A stretch of DNA of 64,000 nucleotides from DATCYX01 sp963714425 (GTDB taxonomy: Bacteria > Chloroflexota > Anaerolineae > Anaerolineales > UBA4823): the NCBI GenBank assembly GCA_963714425.1, contig CAVQOI010000013.1:1-64000 (forward strand), written 5' to 3'. Below are positions 32,225 through 41,454 of this stretch, one piece after another (positions within the stretch are counted from its first letter, which is position 1; each line of letters opens with the position of its first letter). The position numbers and the translations under genes are program-made. The notes under the pieces were generated by a model, which was not told the origin of the DNA, ran no database searches, and saw only the letters and a program-made list of their open reading frames with translations.

Positions 32225-34063
32225 GTGTTTTCTCGAGCCTGGCACCTGATCATTGGCTCGCCGCTTCCCACCTGGGAAATGGCGCATAAGCGCCTAAATA
32301 AAATCAGGGCGCTTGCGGCATTTTCACCTGATGCGCTATCCTCGATTGCGTATGCCAACCAGGAGATATTCCTGGGGCTGGTCGTTGCGGGCAGCGCCGG
32401 GCTTGTCTATTCCTTCCCCATCGCACTCACCATTGCCATACTATTAGGCATCGTAGCTCTATCGTATCACCAGACAATCCACGGCTACCCCTCTGGCGGC
32501 GGATCCTACGTCGTCTCCCGGCACAACCTAGGTGAGCTGCCAGGTTTGGTGGCGGGCGGTGCCTTGATGATCGATTATGTTCTCACGGCGGCTGTCAGCC
32601 TCACTGCCGGCGTGGAGGCCATTGCCTCTGCCGTCCCAGAGTTATGGGAATACCGCGCAGAGGGCGCATTAATCCTGCTTGTTGTGATCACACTGATCAA
32701 CCTGCGTGGTGTTCAAGAATCGGGCAGCGCTATGTCTGTGCCCGTTTACCTGTTTCTATTCACATTTATCGGAATGCTCTTCTTTGGCTTTACGCGTGCT
32801 CTGTTTGAAGGACCGGGCACTTTCGACAGCACTGCCCCTGCCGCCATACAACCCTTGGCGATCTTCCTGGTGTTGCACGCATTCGCTTCGGGCAGCACTG
32901 CCCTGACCGGCATCGAGGCCATTTCCAATGGAGTCCCGGCCTTCAAGCCGCCAGAAGCGCGCAACGCAGGGCGCACTCTGATTGTGATGGCTGTGTTGAT
33001 GGGTTTCTTGTTTGTTGGGAGTATTGGGCTGACGCAGTATTTTGGCGTGGTCGCCGGGCATCAGGAGACCATCTTGTCTGCCCTGGCGCGGCGCATCCTT
33101 GGGGATGGGGTTGGGTATTATACCGTTCAAATCAGCACCCTGCTCATCCTGGCGGTGGCTGCCAACACCAGTTTCTCTGGCTTTCCGCGCCTGGCTTCGA
33201 TCATGGCTCAAGATGGCTTTTTACCCCGCCAGCTCTACAACCTGGGCGACCGGCTGGTCTACTCGAATGCCATGTTGCTGCTGGCAGCCATGACGGGGGT
33301 TTTGATCCTTGCGTTTAAGGGCGATTCCCATTCGTTGGTGCCGCTCTTTGCTGTGGGCGCTTTCCTGGCGTTCACAATGTCACAAACGGGTATGGTCGTG
33401 CACTGGCTGCGCCAGCGTGGGGCAGGTTGGCGGCTCAAGGGTGCCATCAATGGGCTTGGCGCGCTGACGACTGCAACGACGCTGGCCGTCGTCGCGTTTG
33501 CCAAATTCCTGGATGGCGCGTGGTTCACCCTGGTACTCATCCCTTGCTTGATGTACATCTTCATAAAGATCAAGAGCCATTATGCAGATGCGGCTCAAGA
33601 GCTGACCCTGCGCGGCCTTCCGCCCTCTTTACGCCCTGCGCCTCCTTTGCGCTTGGTGATGCCCATTTCTGGAGTTAATCGTGCGGTCATTGATGCGGTC
33701 AATTACGCTCGTGCCATCTCCAACCGACTTACAGTCGTATATATCGAAGTTGAGCCTGGGAGTGGTGAGACAATGCAGAAGAAATGGAAAGAATGGTTCC
33801 CAGACCTGCCGCTGGTTGTTGTACCCTCGCCCTACCGCTCGATTATTGGACCGCTGCTCGAATTTCTGGACCGGTACGATGCTGAGTGCCACGACGGACA
33901 GCTGGCAGCGGTGGTTTTGCCAGAGATCGTCCCGGCAAAAACCTGGCAGGCGGTGCTTCACAACCAGAGCGCATGGTTGATTAAAGCCGCCCTGCTTTAC
34001 CGCAGGCGCCTGCACGGTTTCCAGCGTGTTATCATTGACGTGCCTTTCCACCTGAAGCGATGA
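32225..34063 (+). CDS. kimA: KimA-type potassium uptake transporter (APC superfamily)
   Basis: A 612-residue transporter with about twelve helices and a C-terminal cytoplasmic domain of roughly 150 residues. It tracks Bacillus KimA (YdaO) along its whole length: FSPDALSSIAYANQEI, YPSGGGSYVVSRHNLG, DYVLTAAVSLTAG, LTGIEAISNGVPAFKPP, and the end motif LHNQSAWLIKAALLYRRRL. KimA is a high-affinity proton-coupled potassium importer inhibited by c-di-AMP. GTG 32225 is preferred because it lies 6 bp after a TATAAT box, while the GTG at 32204 sits inside a strong hairpin. No c-di-AMP riboswitch was recognised upstream. A general amino acid permease is the less likely alternative. Confidence 0.83.
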   Translation: MFSRAWHLIIGSPLPTWEMAHKRLNKIRALAAFSPDALSSIAYANQEIFLGLVVAGSAGLVYSFPIALTIAILLGIVALSYHQTIHGYPSGGGSYVVSRHNLGELPGLVAGGALMIDYVLTAAVSLTAGVEAIASAVPELWEYRAEGALILLVVITLINLRGVQESGSAMSVPVYLFLFTFIGMLFFGFTRALFEGPGTFDSTAPAAIQPLAIFLVLHAFASGSTALTGIEAISNGVPAFKPPEARNAGRTLIVMAVLMGFLFVGSIGLTQYFGVVAGHQETILSALARRILGDGVGYYTVQISTLLILAVAANTSFSGFPRLASIMAQDGFLPRQLYNLGDRLVYSNAMLLLAAMTGVLILAFKGDSHSLVPLFAVGAFLAFTMSQTGMVVHWLRQRGAGWRLKGAINGLGALTTATTLAVVAFAKFLDGAWFTLVLIPCLMYIFIKIKSHYADAAQELTLRGLPPSLRPAPPLRLVMPISGVNRAVIDAVNYARAISNRLTVVYIEVEPGSGETMQKKWKEWFPDLPLVVVPSPYRSIIGPLLEFLDRYDAECHDGQLAAVVLPEIVPAKTWQAVLHNQSAWLIKAALLYRRRLHGFQRVIIDVPFHLKR

Positions 34064-34392
34064 TCCGGCAAAGATTTTAGCCATCGAAATCGAATCCCCG
34101 GCATGGTTGCAGAAGTGTTTTGCCACCATCCCATGGCAGATGCAAGGGGAGTATGGGAGCTAAGCCAATCCGGTACACTGCATGACCTTCACCCGGTAGG
34201 ACCGCAGCTGCTCTGCTTCCTACTTGAATGCCATGATGAACACGAGGCTTTTTGTGTTCTACCGACATAATCTCTTGTGCAGGCGAGGGGAATTGACTTT
34301 GAAATAATCCCTCTCACCCCTTACCCCCGGATATCCCTGGCTGTTTGTACAACTGGGTTGATGGGAAAAGAGCCATTCGAGTGAAATGACCA
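34064..34392. other. 329-bp intergenic region without a convincing gene
   Basis: No ORF here has coding character. It contains a weak hairpin (GAACAC ... GTGTTC, 34238-34259) and a C-rich stretch (34310-34328) that may be a remnant of the G-rich dispersed element. No promoter or SD before ATG 34393 is convincing. Confidence 0.5.
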
Positions 34393-35739
34393 ATGAAACC
34401 ACCAAAATACTTTATTTATCCATCATCGAACGATAAACCGAAGCTTACCAATCGCTTAACCCTTCTTGTAGTCACCATCTTGATGTCATTCTCGCCTCTG
34501 AAGGTCATTACACCTCTCGCTCGCGCCCAGCAGGAGATCTGTACGATGCCCGACCGTCATGTGGCAACGCCGCTCACGGAGCTCGGGGATGCCCTGTATG
34601 CGCGTATGGACGGGCAGTCTACGAACTTTAGCGGTGGGCTTTACCCGGATGGCAGCAACACCCGACCTCCCGAGCATGAAGCTGCTGGTCTGAAGATTGC
34701 CTCCCAGATCGTGCCCCTTAACCTGGAGGGCGAGCAGGACCCCGGCGGCAGCATTGTCATTATCTCGCTTGGTATGTCGAACACGCTGGCTGAGTGGTTT
34801 CCCTTCATTGATCTGGCTCGCAGGCACCCCGATATCAATCCCAGCATCTTTTTCATTAACGGAGCGCAGGGAGGGCAGACTGCTGAGAAGTGGGTGAATG
34901 TTGATGCTCCTACCTGGGGGCGCATCGATGATGAACTGGCTAGATATGGCCTCACTCCCGCCCAGGTGCAGGTTGCCTGGATCAAACAAACCCTGACCCG
35001 TGCAGGCGGGTTCCCCGCCAAAGCACAGGAGCTGCAGACTGCTCTAGAGGCGACTGTCCAAAACTTGATAGCGCGTTATCCCAATATCCGCATAGCTTAC
35101 CTATCCAGCCGCACGCGATCCTTTACTTACTTCAGAGGCCTCAGCCCTGAGCCGGTAGCTTATGAGACGGGATTTTCGGTCAAATGGTTGATCGAAAAGC
35201 AAATTATGGGAGACCCTGCCCTCAACTATGACCCATCCAAAGGTGATGTCAAAGCGCCATACCTCTCCTGGGGCCCGTATCTGTGGATTGATGGCGGTAA
35301 CCCGCGCCTCGATGGTCGTGTGTGGCTGGCTGAGGATATGACCTCCGATTGCACACACCCATCTGAGCAGGGAAGCAACAAAGTGGCTGAGATGTTGCTC
35401 GAATTCTTCTTGAGCGACACGGTCGCGGCTCCCTGGTTTTTGTCCAGAACTAATGCAGCTGCCTCTACCCAGACATCGCTGGCGCCCCCCGCAACCGATA
35501 CGCCATCTCCAACGCGCACCTTTACGCCTGAGCCCACTCACATTTCTACTGTGGATGTCGCGCCGGTTGCAACACAGCAGCCCACGATCCGCGCGGACCG
35601 TGTATATCCCCAACCGCCCACACAGTCGCCAACTGACGCAGTACCCTCATCGATCCCCGTGGTAAACTATGCCCTCGTGGCTGTGTTATTGTTTGCTGGG
35701 GGATTGGCTGCCAGGTGGATATTGTTCCGCAAACGTTGA
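34393..35739 (+). CDS. Secreted, membrane-anchored SGNH-hydrolase-like protein
   Basis: A 448-residue exported protein. A signal segment (about residues 22-45) ends near RAQQ. The globular part (about 50-350) reads IVIISLGMSNTLAEW where SGNH hydrolases have the GDS block, and has DCTHPSEQGSNKVAEMLLEF near the end, matching the catalytic D-x-x-H block V. The Ser of block I is displaced, so enzymatic activity is uncertain. A Thr/Pro-rich linker (about 355-420) leads to a C-terminal membrane helix and RKR tail that anchors it. It could be an esterase or carbohydrate-modifying protein. Next to it lies the LamG protein gene, 258 bp away. Confidence 0.68.
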   Translation: MKPPKYFIYPSSNDKPKLTNRLTLLVVTILMSFSPLKVITPLARAQQEICTMPDRHVATPLTELGDALYARMDGQSTNFSGGLYPDGSNTRPPEHEAAGLKIASQIVPLNLEGEQDPGGSIVIISLGMSNTLAEWFPFIDLARRHPDINPSIFFINGAQGGQTAEKWVNVDAPTWGRIDDELARYGLTPAQVQVAWIKQTLTRAGGFPAKAQELQTALEATVQNLIARYPNIRIAYLSSRTRSFTYFRGLSPEPVAYETGFSVKWLIEKQIMGDPALNYDPSKGDVKAPYLSWGPYLWIDGGNPRLDGRVWLAEDMTSDCTHPSEQGSNKVAEMLLEFFLSDTVAAPWFLSRTNAAASTQTSLAPPATDTPSPTRTFTPEPTHISTVDVAPVATQQPTIRADRVYPQPPTQSPTDAVPSSIPVVNYALVAVLLFAGGLAARWILFRKR

Positions 35740-35997
35740 ATCTAGCATATCAGATCCTCCTCATAAAGTGGGAAACATGTCGTGCTCATCTGGCAATCTC
35801 GCTGCGCGTATATCCATAGGACTAACGAACCACAAACTATCAATGATAATCACTACCCAAATTGTCAAATAATATGTATAATAGAAAGGTAATTAATCTG
35901 GACTTATTTTTGAGAATTTGCTCACAAGGTGTGTAGCCCCTCTCCCCTGGTCTGGGTTCCAATTTAGTATAGTATGAGGAATGGGTGGGTGTAGTTT
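35740..35997. other. 258-bp intergenic region before the LamG protein gene
   Basis: AT-rich in the middle, with TATAAT at 35877-35882 but no -35 at a good distance. A short pyrimidine-rich block (35935-35950) recalls the dispersed G-rich element. No gene is seen. Confidence 0.4.
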
Positions 35998-37983
35998 ATG
36001 AATTTTCCTGTTGGCAGTAAACCTAAAAAGTCTGGATTTTTCTGGATATCAGCATTGCTGCTGTTTATCCTTACCGTCGGTCCTGGGATTACCCCCACTC
36101 GCGCCGACGCAGGTCTGGCCCTGGAGTTTGATGGCGTGAACGACTACGCCGCCCTTGGAGATACAGGCGATTTGATGGGGACAGACGCCTGGGTCGACAA
36201 CGTGACTGTGAGCCTGTGGTTGCGCCTGACCAGCCCGACTGCACCAACAACCTCACCACCCGCGGGTGCTCTTATCCTGGGTGTCGATTATCCACGCTTG
36301 TTCAGTATCAACCGAGCTGTGTTTAATGGGCAGGATAAAATCTGGCTTTGGAACGCCGACGGTGGCTCAGTCGACATCCTGGGTATCGATTTTGTCGTCG
36401 GAGAGTGGATGCACATTGCCCTGGTGCATTCAGGAGGCATGCTTTATGCTTACAGAAACGGCGCACTTGTAGGTTCTATCGCCAGTGACACGACCAATGT
36501 GCCCAATCAGGGCGCAGGCGATGGCAGGATCTTTATTGCCGGATCCGGGCGCTCCAACCCAGCGATGTATATACAGGGGCAGATCGATGAAGTCAGCATC
36601 TGGAATATGGGTCTGGACGAAGCCACCATTATGGATTGGTGGGATCGTGAAATCACACCAGATCACCCTTACCGCGCCAACCTGGCTGCCTATTACCAGA
36701 TGACGGATGGCTTCGGAGCAGTGTTGAGCGACAACAGCGGTAACGGGCATACCGCCAGTCTCAATGGCGGCATGTCGAATGCCAACTGGGTCCCCTCAGG
36801 AGCTCTAGGAGGTGGACCACCAGCTGAAACACCCACCCCCACTATTACTACCCAGCCGCCTACTCCTACCCCAACGTCCACACCTGCGGGTCCAACTTTT
36901 ACACCAACCAACACCTCCGAGCCACCTACGCCAACGGAGACTTTTACACCTGAACCACCCACCAACACGCCTACAGATACGCAAGAACCTCCAACTGCTA
37001 CAAGCACGGCGACAGCGACCATGACTGATCAGCCGCCCACAGCAACTGCAACCGCAACTCTAGTGCCGCCGTCGCCTACGTCGACGAGTACCTTCACGCC
37101 CACATTTACCCCATCTGCGACTCAGGTGCTGCCGTCGCCTACGTCGACGGGTACCTTCACCCCCACATTTACCCCAACGCAGACACAGCTACCCCCTTCG
37201 CCGACTGCTACATTCACTCCCACACCACCGACTTCGACGCCGACCCCACCCCCAACGGGCAGCGGCTATGCACTCAAGTTTGACGGCTCCAATGACTATG
37301 TCAGGCTGTACGAGACGGCGCATATGATGGGTACGGGGTGGGAGAGCACCAAGACGGTCAGCTTATGGGTGCGTCCAACTGGTCCAACCCCAGTGTGTGC
37401 CTATAACTCCGTGGCATTTTGCGACAACATATTTGGCGATCGCCCACGCTGGTGGGGCATCGCCCGCGGCCAGGTCTTAGGTCAGGATCGTATCTGGATC
37501 TTCAACGCCGATGGCGGCTTTTTATCTTACATGGATCAGATCGGAATCACATATACTCCGGGAGAGTGGGTGCATATCAGCCTGGTGCACAGCAATGAGC
37601 AAATGACTGTCTATAAGAATGGGCTTGAGGTGGGTACGATTTTCACTGGACCTACTCAGCAGCCCAACACTGGCGCGTATCCCGTCCTGCATCTGGGGGG
37701 TATCATTAACAACGCCTCGCGCAACTGGACGTTTGAAGGCCAGATCGACGCGGTTAAGATCTGGAATTTCGCCCTGTCCCCCAGCCAGGTCTTGCAGGAC
37801 ATAAACCAGGTGCTCAGCGGCACAGAGCCAGGCTTGGTGGCATACTACCGCATGTCGGACGGCTCCGGCACACTGCTCACGGATAACAGCGCCAATTACT
37901 GGGATGGCGTTCTCTTCGATGGGGGTGTAGGCGTGCCACCGGATGGCTCGCCGCCCCAATGGGAGCCGCCGGGCATCGACTGA
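35998..37983 (+). CDS. Secreted protein with two LamG-like domains and a Pro/Thr linker
   Basis: A 661-residue protein with a signal peptide (about residues 15-38). Two concanavalin-type LamG domains follow: about 40-265 (LEFDGVNDYAALG ... QIDEVSIWN) and 422-650 (LKFDGSNDYVRL ... QIDAVKIWN). The QID-x-V-x-IW motif ends each. Between them lies a 150-residue Pro/Thr linker, partly made of 21-residue DNA-level repeats (37068-37193). Such linkers are typical of Chloroflexota surface proteins. The domains probably bind glycans. There is no C-terminal anchor. The gene is preceded by GAGGAATGGGTGGG, a loose SD. Confidence 0.85.
   Translation: MNFPVGSKPKKSGFFWISALLLFILTVGPGITPTRADAGLALEFDGVNDYAALGDTGDLMGTDAWVDNVTVSLWLRLTSPTAPTTSPPAGALILGVDYPRLFSINRAVFNGQDKIWLWNADGGSVDILGIDFVVGEWMHIALVHSGGMLYAYRNGALVGSIASDTTNVPNQGAGDGRIFIAGSGRSNPAMYIQGQIDEVSIWNMGLDEATIMDWWDREITPDHPYRANLAAYYQMTDGFGAVLSDNSGNGHTASLNGGMSNANWVPSGALGGGPPAETPTPTITTQPPTPTPTSTPAGPTFTPTNTSEPPTPTETFTPEPPTNTPTDTQEPPTATSTATATMTDQPPTATATATLVPPSPTSTSTFTPTFTPSATQVLPSPTSTGTFTPTFTPTQTQLPPSPTATFTPTPPTSTPTPPPTGSGYALKFDGSNDYVRLYETAHMMGTGWESTKTVSLWVRPTGPTPVCAYNSVAFCDNIFGDRPRWWGIARGQVLGQDRIWIFNADGGFLSYMDQIGITYTPGEWVHISLVHSNEQMTVYKNGLEVGTIFTGPTQQPNTGAYPVLHLGGIINNASRNWTFEGQIDAVKIWNFALSPSQVLQDINQVLSGTEPGLVAYYRMSDGSGTLLTDNSANYWDGVLFDGGVGVPPDGSPPQWEPPGID
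37068..37193 (+). repeat. Two 63-bp tandem repeats in the LamG protein linker
   Basis: The block that starts GCCGTCGCCTACGTCGACG recurs 63 bp later with few changes, adding 21 residues of Ser/Thr/Pro linker. It is a recent internal duplication, likely unstable in length. Confidence 0.8.
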
Positions 37984-38037
37984 TCCGTCGGAATTTTATT
38001 CCTCAGACGGACACGTTCTCAATCGAATGCAACCGTA

Positions 38038-38092
38038 ATCCGAGGTCTTAAGGTCTGCCCTTAACATGGCGGCACCGCGAATGACCTCGGAT
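38038..38092. ncRNA. Possible three-way-junction RNA structure
   Basis: A 10-bp outer stem ATCCGAGGTC / GACCTCGGAT encloses two small hairpins: TTAAGG-TCTGC-CCTTAA and a GCGG/CCGC arm. It lies between the LamG gene and clpC, about 85 nt before the TATAAT of clpC. It may be a 3' end structure of the LamG mRNA. No known family is recognised. Confidence 0.35.
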
Positions 38093-38278
38093 TTCTGAAT
38101 TATTTTCTTAGAACGTATTTTCTAAATTTCATATGCGATTCTAACACTCCTCTGGCACCTGCCAAGCTGGTGGAATGTTATAATCCATTCAAATAAGTTG
38201 AAACTTTTGGCAAGCAGCAGATCGCTTGCCTTCGTGTGTTGGCCTTAACAGGCTAATATTGAGGAAGGGAAACAGCAT

Positions 38279-40768
38279 ATGATGCGATTTGACCGTTTTA
38301 CCGAGCGTGCCCAAGAAGCCGCTCAACGCGCTGCGGAGATCATCCAGCGCTACGGGCACAACCAAATCGATACTGAGCATATCTTGATGGCACTCATCGA
38401 GCAGCCCCAGGGCGTGATCTCGCAGATACTTGAAGTTTTAAAGGTGGATGCCGCGGCTCTAATCGAACGGCTGGATTACATCCTGCGCACAAGCCCTAAA
38501 GCTAATATTTTTGGCGGCGGCGCAGGTCAGATATTTATCACCCCGCGCGTCAAGCGCATTATCGATCTTGCCAATGAAGAAGCCAACCGTTTGAAGGACG
38601 AGTATATATCAACGGAGCACATCTTCCTGGCGATCCTCTCCGAGCGCAGCACCCCGGCAGCGCGCCTGCTGGAGGGGGCAGGTGTAACCCGCGAGCGTGT
38701 GTACGAAGCTATCCAGCAGATCCGTGGCGGTCAAAGAGTAACAGACCCGCAGGCTGAGACGCGCTATCGCACACTGGAGAAATACTCGCGCGACCTGACC
38801 CAGTCGGCTCGCGAGGGGAAGCTGGACCCGGTTATCGGGCGGGATGTTGAGATCCTTCGCGTCATCCAGATCCTGTCACGCCGCACCAAGAACAACCCGG
38901 TGCTCATCGGTGAGGCGGGTGTGGGCAAGACCGCCATAGTCGAGGGTTTGGCGCAAAAGATCGCCACAAACGACGTGCCAGAGATCTTGTCTGGAAAGCG
39001 GGTCGTCGCTCTCGATCTGGGCGCCATGATCGCAGGCTCGCGCTTCCGCGGCGAGTTTGAGGAGCGCTTGAAGGTTGCCATTGAAGAAGTGCAGCGCTCT
39101 TCAGGAGAAGTGATCCTGTTCATAGATGAGCTGCACACAGTGGTGGGCGCGGGCGCAGCCCAGGGCGCGATGGACGCCTCCAATATGCTCAAGCCGGCTC
39201 TGGCGCGCGGCGAGCTGCAATGTGTTGGCGCGACCACACTGGACGAATACCACAAGCACATTGAAAAAGACGCTGCCCTCGAGCGCCGTTTTGCCCCGGT
39301 TTATGTGGAAGAGCCGAATGTCGAAGATACCATCCAGATGCTGCGTGGCTTACGGGACCGCTATGAAGCTCATCACAAGGTGCGCTTCTCAGACGAAGCA
39401 CTGGTGGCTGCAGCGCGCTTGTCTGCACGCTACGTCACCGACCGCCACCTGCCAGATAAAGCCATCGACCTGATGGATGAATCGGCCGCCAAGCTAAGGG
39501 TGGCCTTGTACTCGCTGCCTCCCGAATTGAAGGAAATGAAGACCGAGCTGGATCGCCTGACAGCTGAGGAAGAGCAGTCTGGGTTGGAGCGCGACTACGA
39601 GCGCGCAGCCCAGAAGAAAGCCGAGCGCTTGCGCCTGCAAGAAGAATTCCACGAAAAGCGTGATGAGTGGGAAGCCGAGCACCAGCTTGATGAAGTGGTG
39701 GATGTAAACGATATCGCCGAGGTTGTGGAGCAGTGGACGGGCATCCCTCTCAATCAAATGATGGAGACCGAGGCGGAGAAGCTGTTGCAAATGGAGGAGC
39801 GCCTGCATGAGCGCATAAAAGGTCAGGATGAAGCCATCCACGCCATCTCTGACGCGATCCGGCGTGCCCGCTCGGGACTGAAAGACCCGCACCGACCGAT
39901 TGGCTCGTTCATTTTCATTGGTCCATCGGGTGTGGGCAAGACTGAGTTGGCGAAGGCGCTGGCGCACTTTATGTTTGATGATGAGGACGCACTGGTGCGC
40001 ATTGACATGAGTGAGTATCGTGAACAACACTCCGTCTCGCGGCTGTTCGGCGCGCCCCCTGGCTACGTGGGCTACGAAGAAGGCGGGCAGCTGACAGAAG
40101 CCGTGCGGCGGCGCCCATACCGCGTCATCCTGTTTGATGAGATCGAGAAAGCCCATCCCGAGGTGTGGAATGCCCTGTTGCAAATCCTCGATGACGGGCG
40201 CCTGACCGATGGTCAGGGGCATATCGTCGATTTCCGCAACACAGTGCTGATTATGACCAGCAACCTAGGCACCGAGTTTGTGCGCAAGTCGGGCAGTGTG
40301 GGCTTTCTGCAGCCAAAGGACGATGCCGAGGACCGCATCGCACAAGAAAAAATTGAGAAGGCGCTCAAGAGCACTTTCCGCCCGGAATTCCTTAACCGCA
40401 TTGATGAGATCATTACCTTCTCACATCTCAGCCAGGAGCAGATGCTGGACATTGTTGACCTGCAATTGCAGGAAGTTCAGGAGCGCCTTAGCGAGCATGG
40501 TTTGGTCGTTGTGTTGAGCGAAAAGGCGCGCGACTGGCTGGCAGATGTAGGTTATGACACCACCTTCGGAGCGCGCCCGTTAAAACGTGCCCTGCAGAAG
40601 CACGTCGAGAGCCCGCTCTCGGTAAGCTTGCTCAGCGGAGAATTCACATCGGGTGATAAGATCCAGGTGGATGTAGATGAAGAGAAGAACACGCTCGTCT
40701 TCCAGCGCCTGGACGAAGCTCCATCGCCCAGCATACCGGCAGAAAAAACCAGCCCGGTAAGCGCATAA
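38279..40768 (+). CDS. clpC: ClpC-type AAA+ unfoldase of the Clp protease
   Basis: An 829-residue Hsp100 protein. The order is Clp-N double repeat (about residues 4-145), NBD1 with GEAGVGKT and ILFIDELHT, a short middle domain (about 415-465), and NBD2 with GPSGVGKT and ILFDEIEKAHP. The middle domain is about 50 residues, fitting ClpC rather than ClpB. A VGF tripeptide in the loop KSGSVGFLQP is the ClpP-docking tripeptide. GAGGAAGG lies 9 bp before ATG 38279. A TATAAT at 38179-38184 is the likely -10. A palindromic TGGCA-CC-TGCCA (38153-38164) overlaps the -35 area. No CIRCE or CtsR site was found. Confidence 0.95.
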   Translation: MMRFDRFTERAQEAAQRAAEIIQRYGHNQIDTEHILMALIEQPQGVISQILEVLKVDAAALIERLDYILRTSPKANIFGGGAGQIFITPRVKRIIDLANEEANRLKDEYISTEHIFLAILSERSTPAARLLEGAGVTRERVYEAIQQIRGGQRVTDPQAETRYRTLEKYSRDLTQSAREGKLDPVIGRDVEILRVIQILSRRTKNNPVLIGEAGVGKTAIVEGLAQKIATNDVPEILSGKRVVALDLGAMIAGSRFRGEFEERLKVAIEEVQRSSGEVILFIDELHTVVGAGAAQGAMDASNMLKPALARGELQCVGATTLDEYHKHIEKDAALERRFAPVYVEEPNVEDTIQMLRGLRDRYEAHHKVRFSDEALVAAARLSARYVTDRHLPDKAIDLMDESAAKLRVALYSLPPELKEMKTELDRLTAEEEQSGLERDYERAAQKKAERLRLQEEFHEKRDEWEAEHQLDEVVDVNDIAEVVEQWTGIPLNQMMETEAEKLLQMEERLHERIKGQDEAIHAISDAIRRARSGLKDPHRPIGSFIFIGPSGVGKTELAKALAHFMFDDEDALVRIDMSEYREQHSVSRLFGAPPGYVGYEEGGQLTEAVRRRPYRVILFDEIEKAHPEVWNALLQILDDGRLTDGQGHIVDFRNTVLIMTSNLGTEFVRKSGSVGFLQPKDDAEDRIAQEKIEKALKSTFRPEFLNRIDEIITFSHLSQEQMLDIVDLQLQEVQERLSEHGLVVVLSEKARDWLADVGYDTTFGARPLKRALQKHVESPLSVSLLSGEFTSGDKIQVDVDEEKNTLVFQRLDEAPSPSIPAEKTSPVSA

Positions 40769-40793
40769 CCCTACTGATTGTTAGGTTGAAAAA

Positions 40794-40834
40794 CCTGCTG
40801 TCTGCGGCGAAAACCGCAGCAGCAGGCTTTTTTT
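40794..40834 (+). terminator. Intrinsic terminator of clpC
   Basis: CCTGCTG + CTGCGG pair with CCGCAG + CAGCAGG around the loop CGAAAA, with one bulged T. C and seven T follow. Confidence 0.93.
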
Positions 40835-40947
40835 ATAATACCTATTGTCATATGGTACATGACCTTTATCACCGGATTGAGGAAATTTGCCACTAGAAGT
40901 TTTTCGCTAATCTGGCTACATTTGTAAATACCAAAGGCAGAAAACAC

Positions 40948-41454
40948 ATGTCCCGGGATATCTTTGACAGGCTCTCTTTTTTCAACGGATTAAACGCTGA
41001 GCAACGCCAGCTGCTCCAGCCCTTATTCGTCCCTGTAGACTGTTACTCTGGGACCCAGCTGTTTGAGCAGGGAGAGCCAGCGGAGTTCCTTTATCTGGTT
41101 GTTGTGGGCGAGGTGGTCATCCGCTTTCAACCCGAGGATGGTTCGGTGATCACGGTTGCGCGTGTCCGCCCGGGTGGGATTGTGGGTTGGTCGGCAGCGC
41201 TGGGTAGCCGCTCCTATACCTCAGGTGCGACCTGTGAGGAATACACTCAAATGCTTCGTTTATCTGGGAGGGATCTGCGCCAGCTGTGCAACCGTTACCC
41301 TGAGACTGGTATACTCATCCTGGAACGGCTAGCGGAAGTGATTGCCGAGCGCCTGCGAAATACGCACGACCAGGTGATGGCCTTGCTGAAACAAGGTATA
41401 CTTGCAGGTGTGAGTAACGGTCAGGAGGGAACTTATGGTCGACACAGTTTATGA
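40948..41454 (+). CDS. Cyclic-nucleotide-binding-domain protein without a DNA-binding domain
   Basis: A 168-residue protein that is essentially one cNMP-binding (Crp effector) beta-barrel: FEQGEPAEFLYLVVVGEVVI (about residues 38-57) and the phosphate-binding-cassette region GGIVGWSAALGSRSYTSG (about 78-95), followed by a long helix. The C-terminal helix-turn-helix of Crp/Fnr factors is absent, so it probably regulates by protein contact. The GWSAAL replaces the canonical GE, so cAMP binding is doubtful. The last 20 bp overlap the NifU-like gene. No clear promoter is seen in the 113 bp after the clpC terminator. Confidence 0.85.
   Translation: MSRDIFDRLSFFNGLNAEQRQLLQPLFVPVDCYSGTQLFEQGEPAEFLYLVVVGEVVIRFQPEDGSVITVARVRPGGIVGWSAALGSRSYTSGATCEEYTQMLRLSGRDLRQLCNRYPETGILILERLAEVIAERLRNTHDQVMALLKQGILAGVSNGQEGTYGRHSL

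Noticed and set aside
32100..32225. c-di-AMP (ydaO) riboswitch before the KimA-like gene
   Set aside because: I found only a simple inverted repeat; the conserved ydaO core could not be recognised by eye. An Infernal search would decide.
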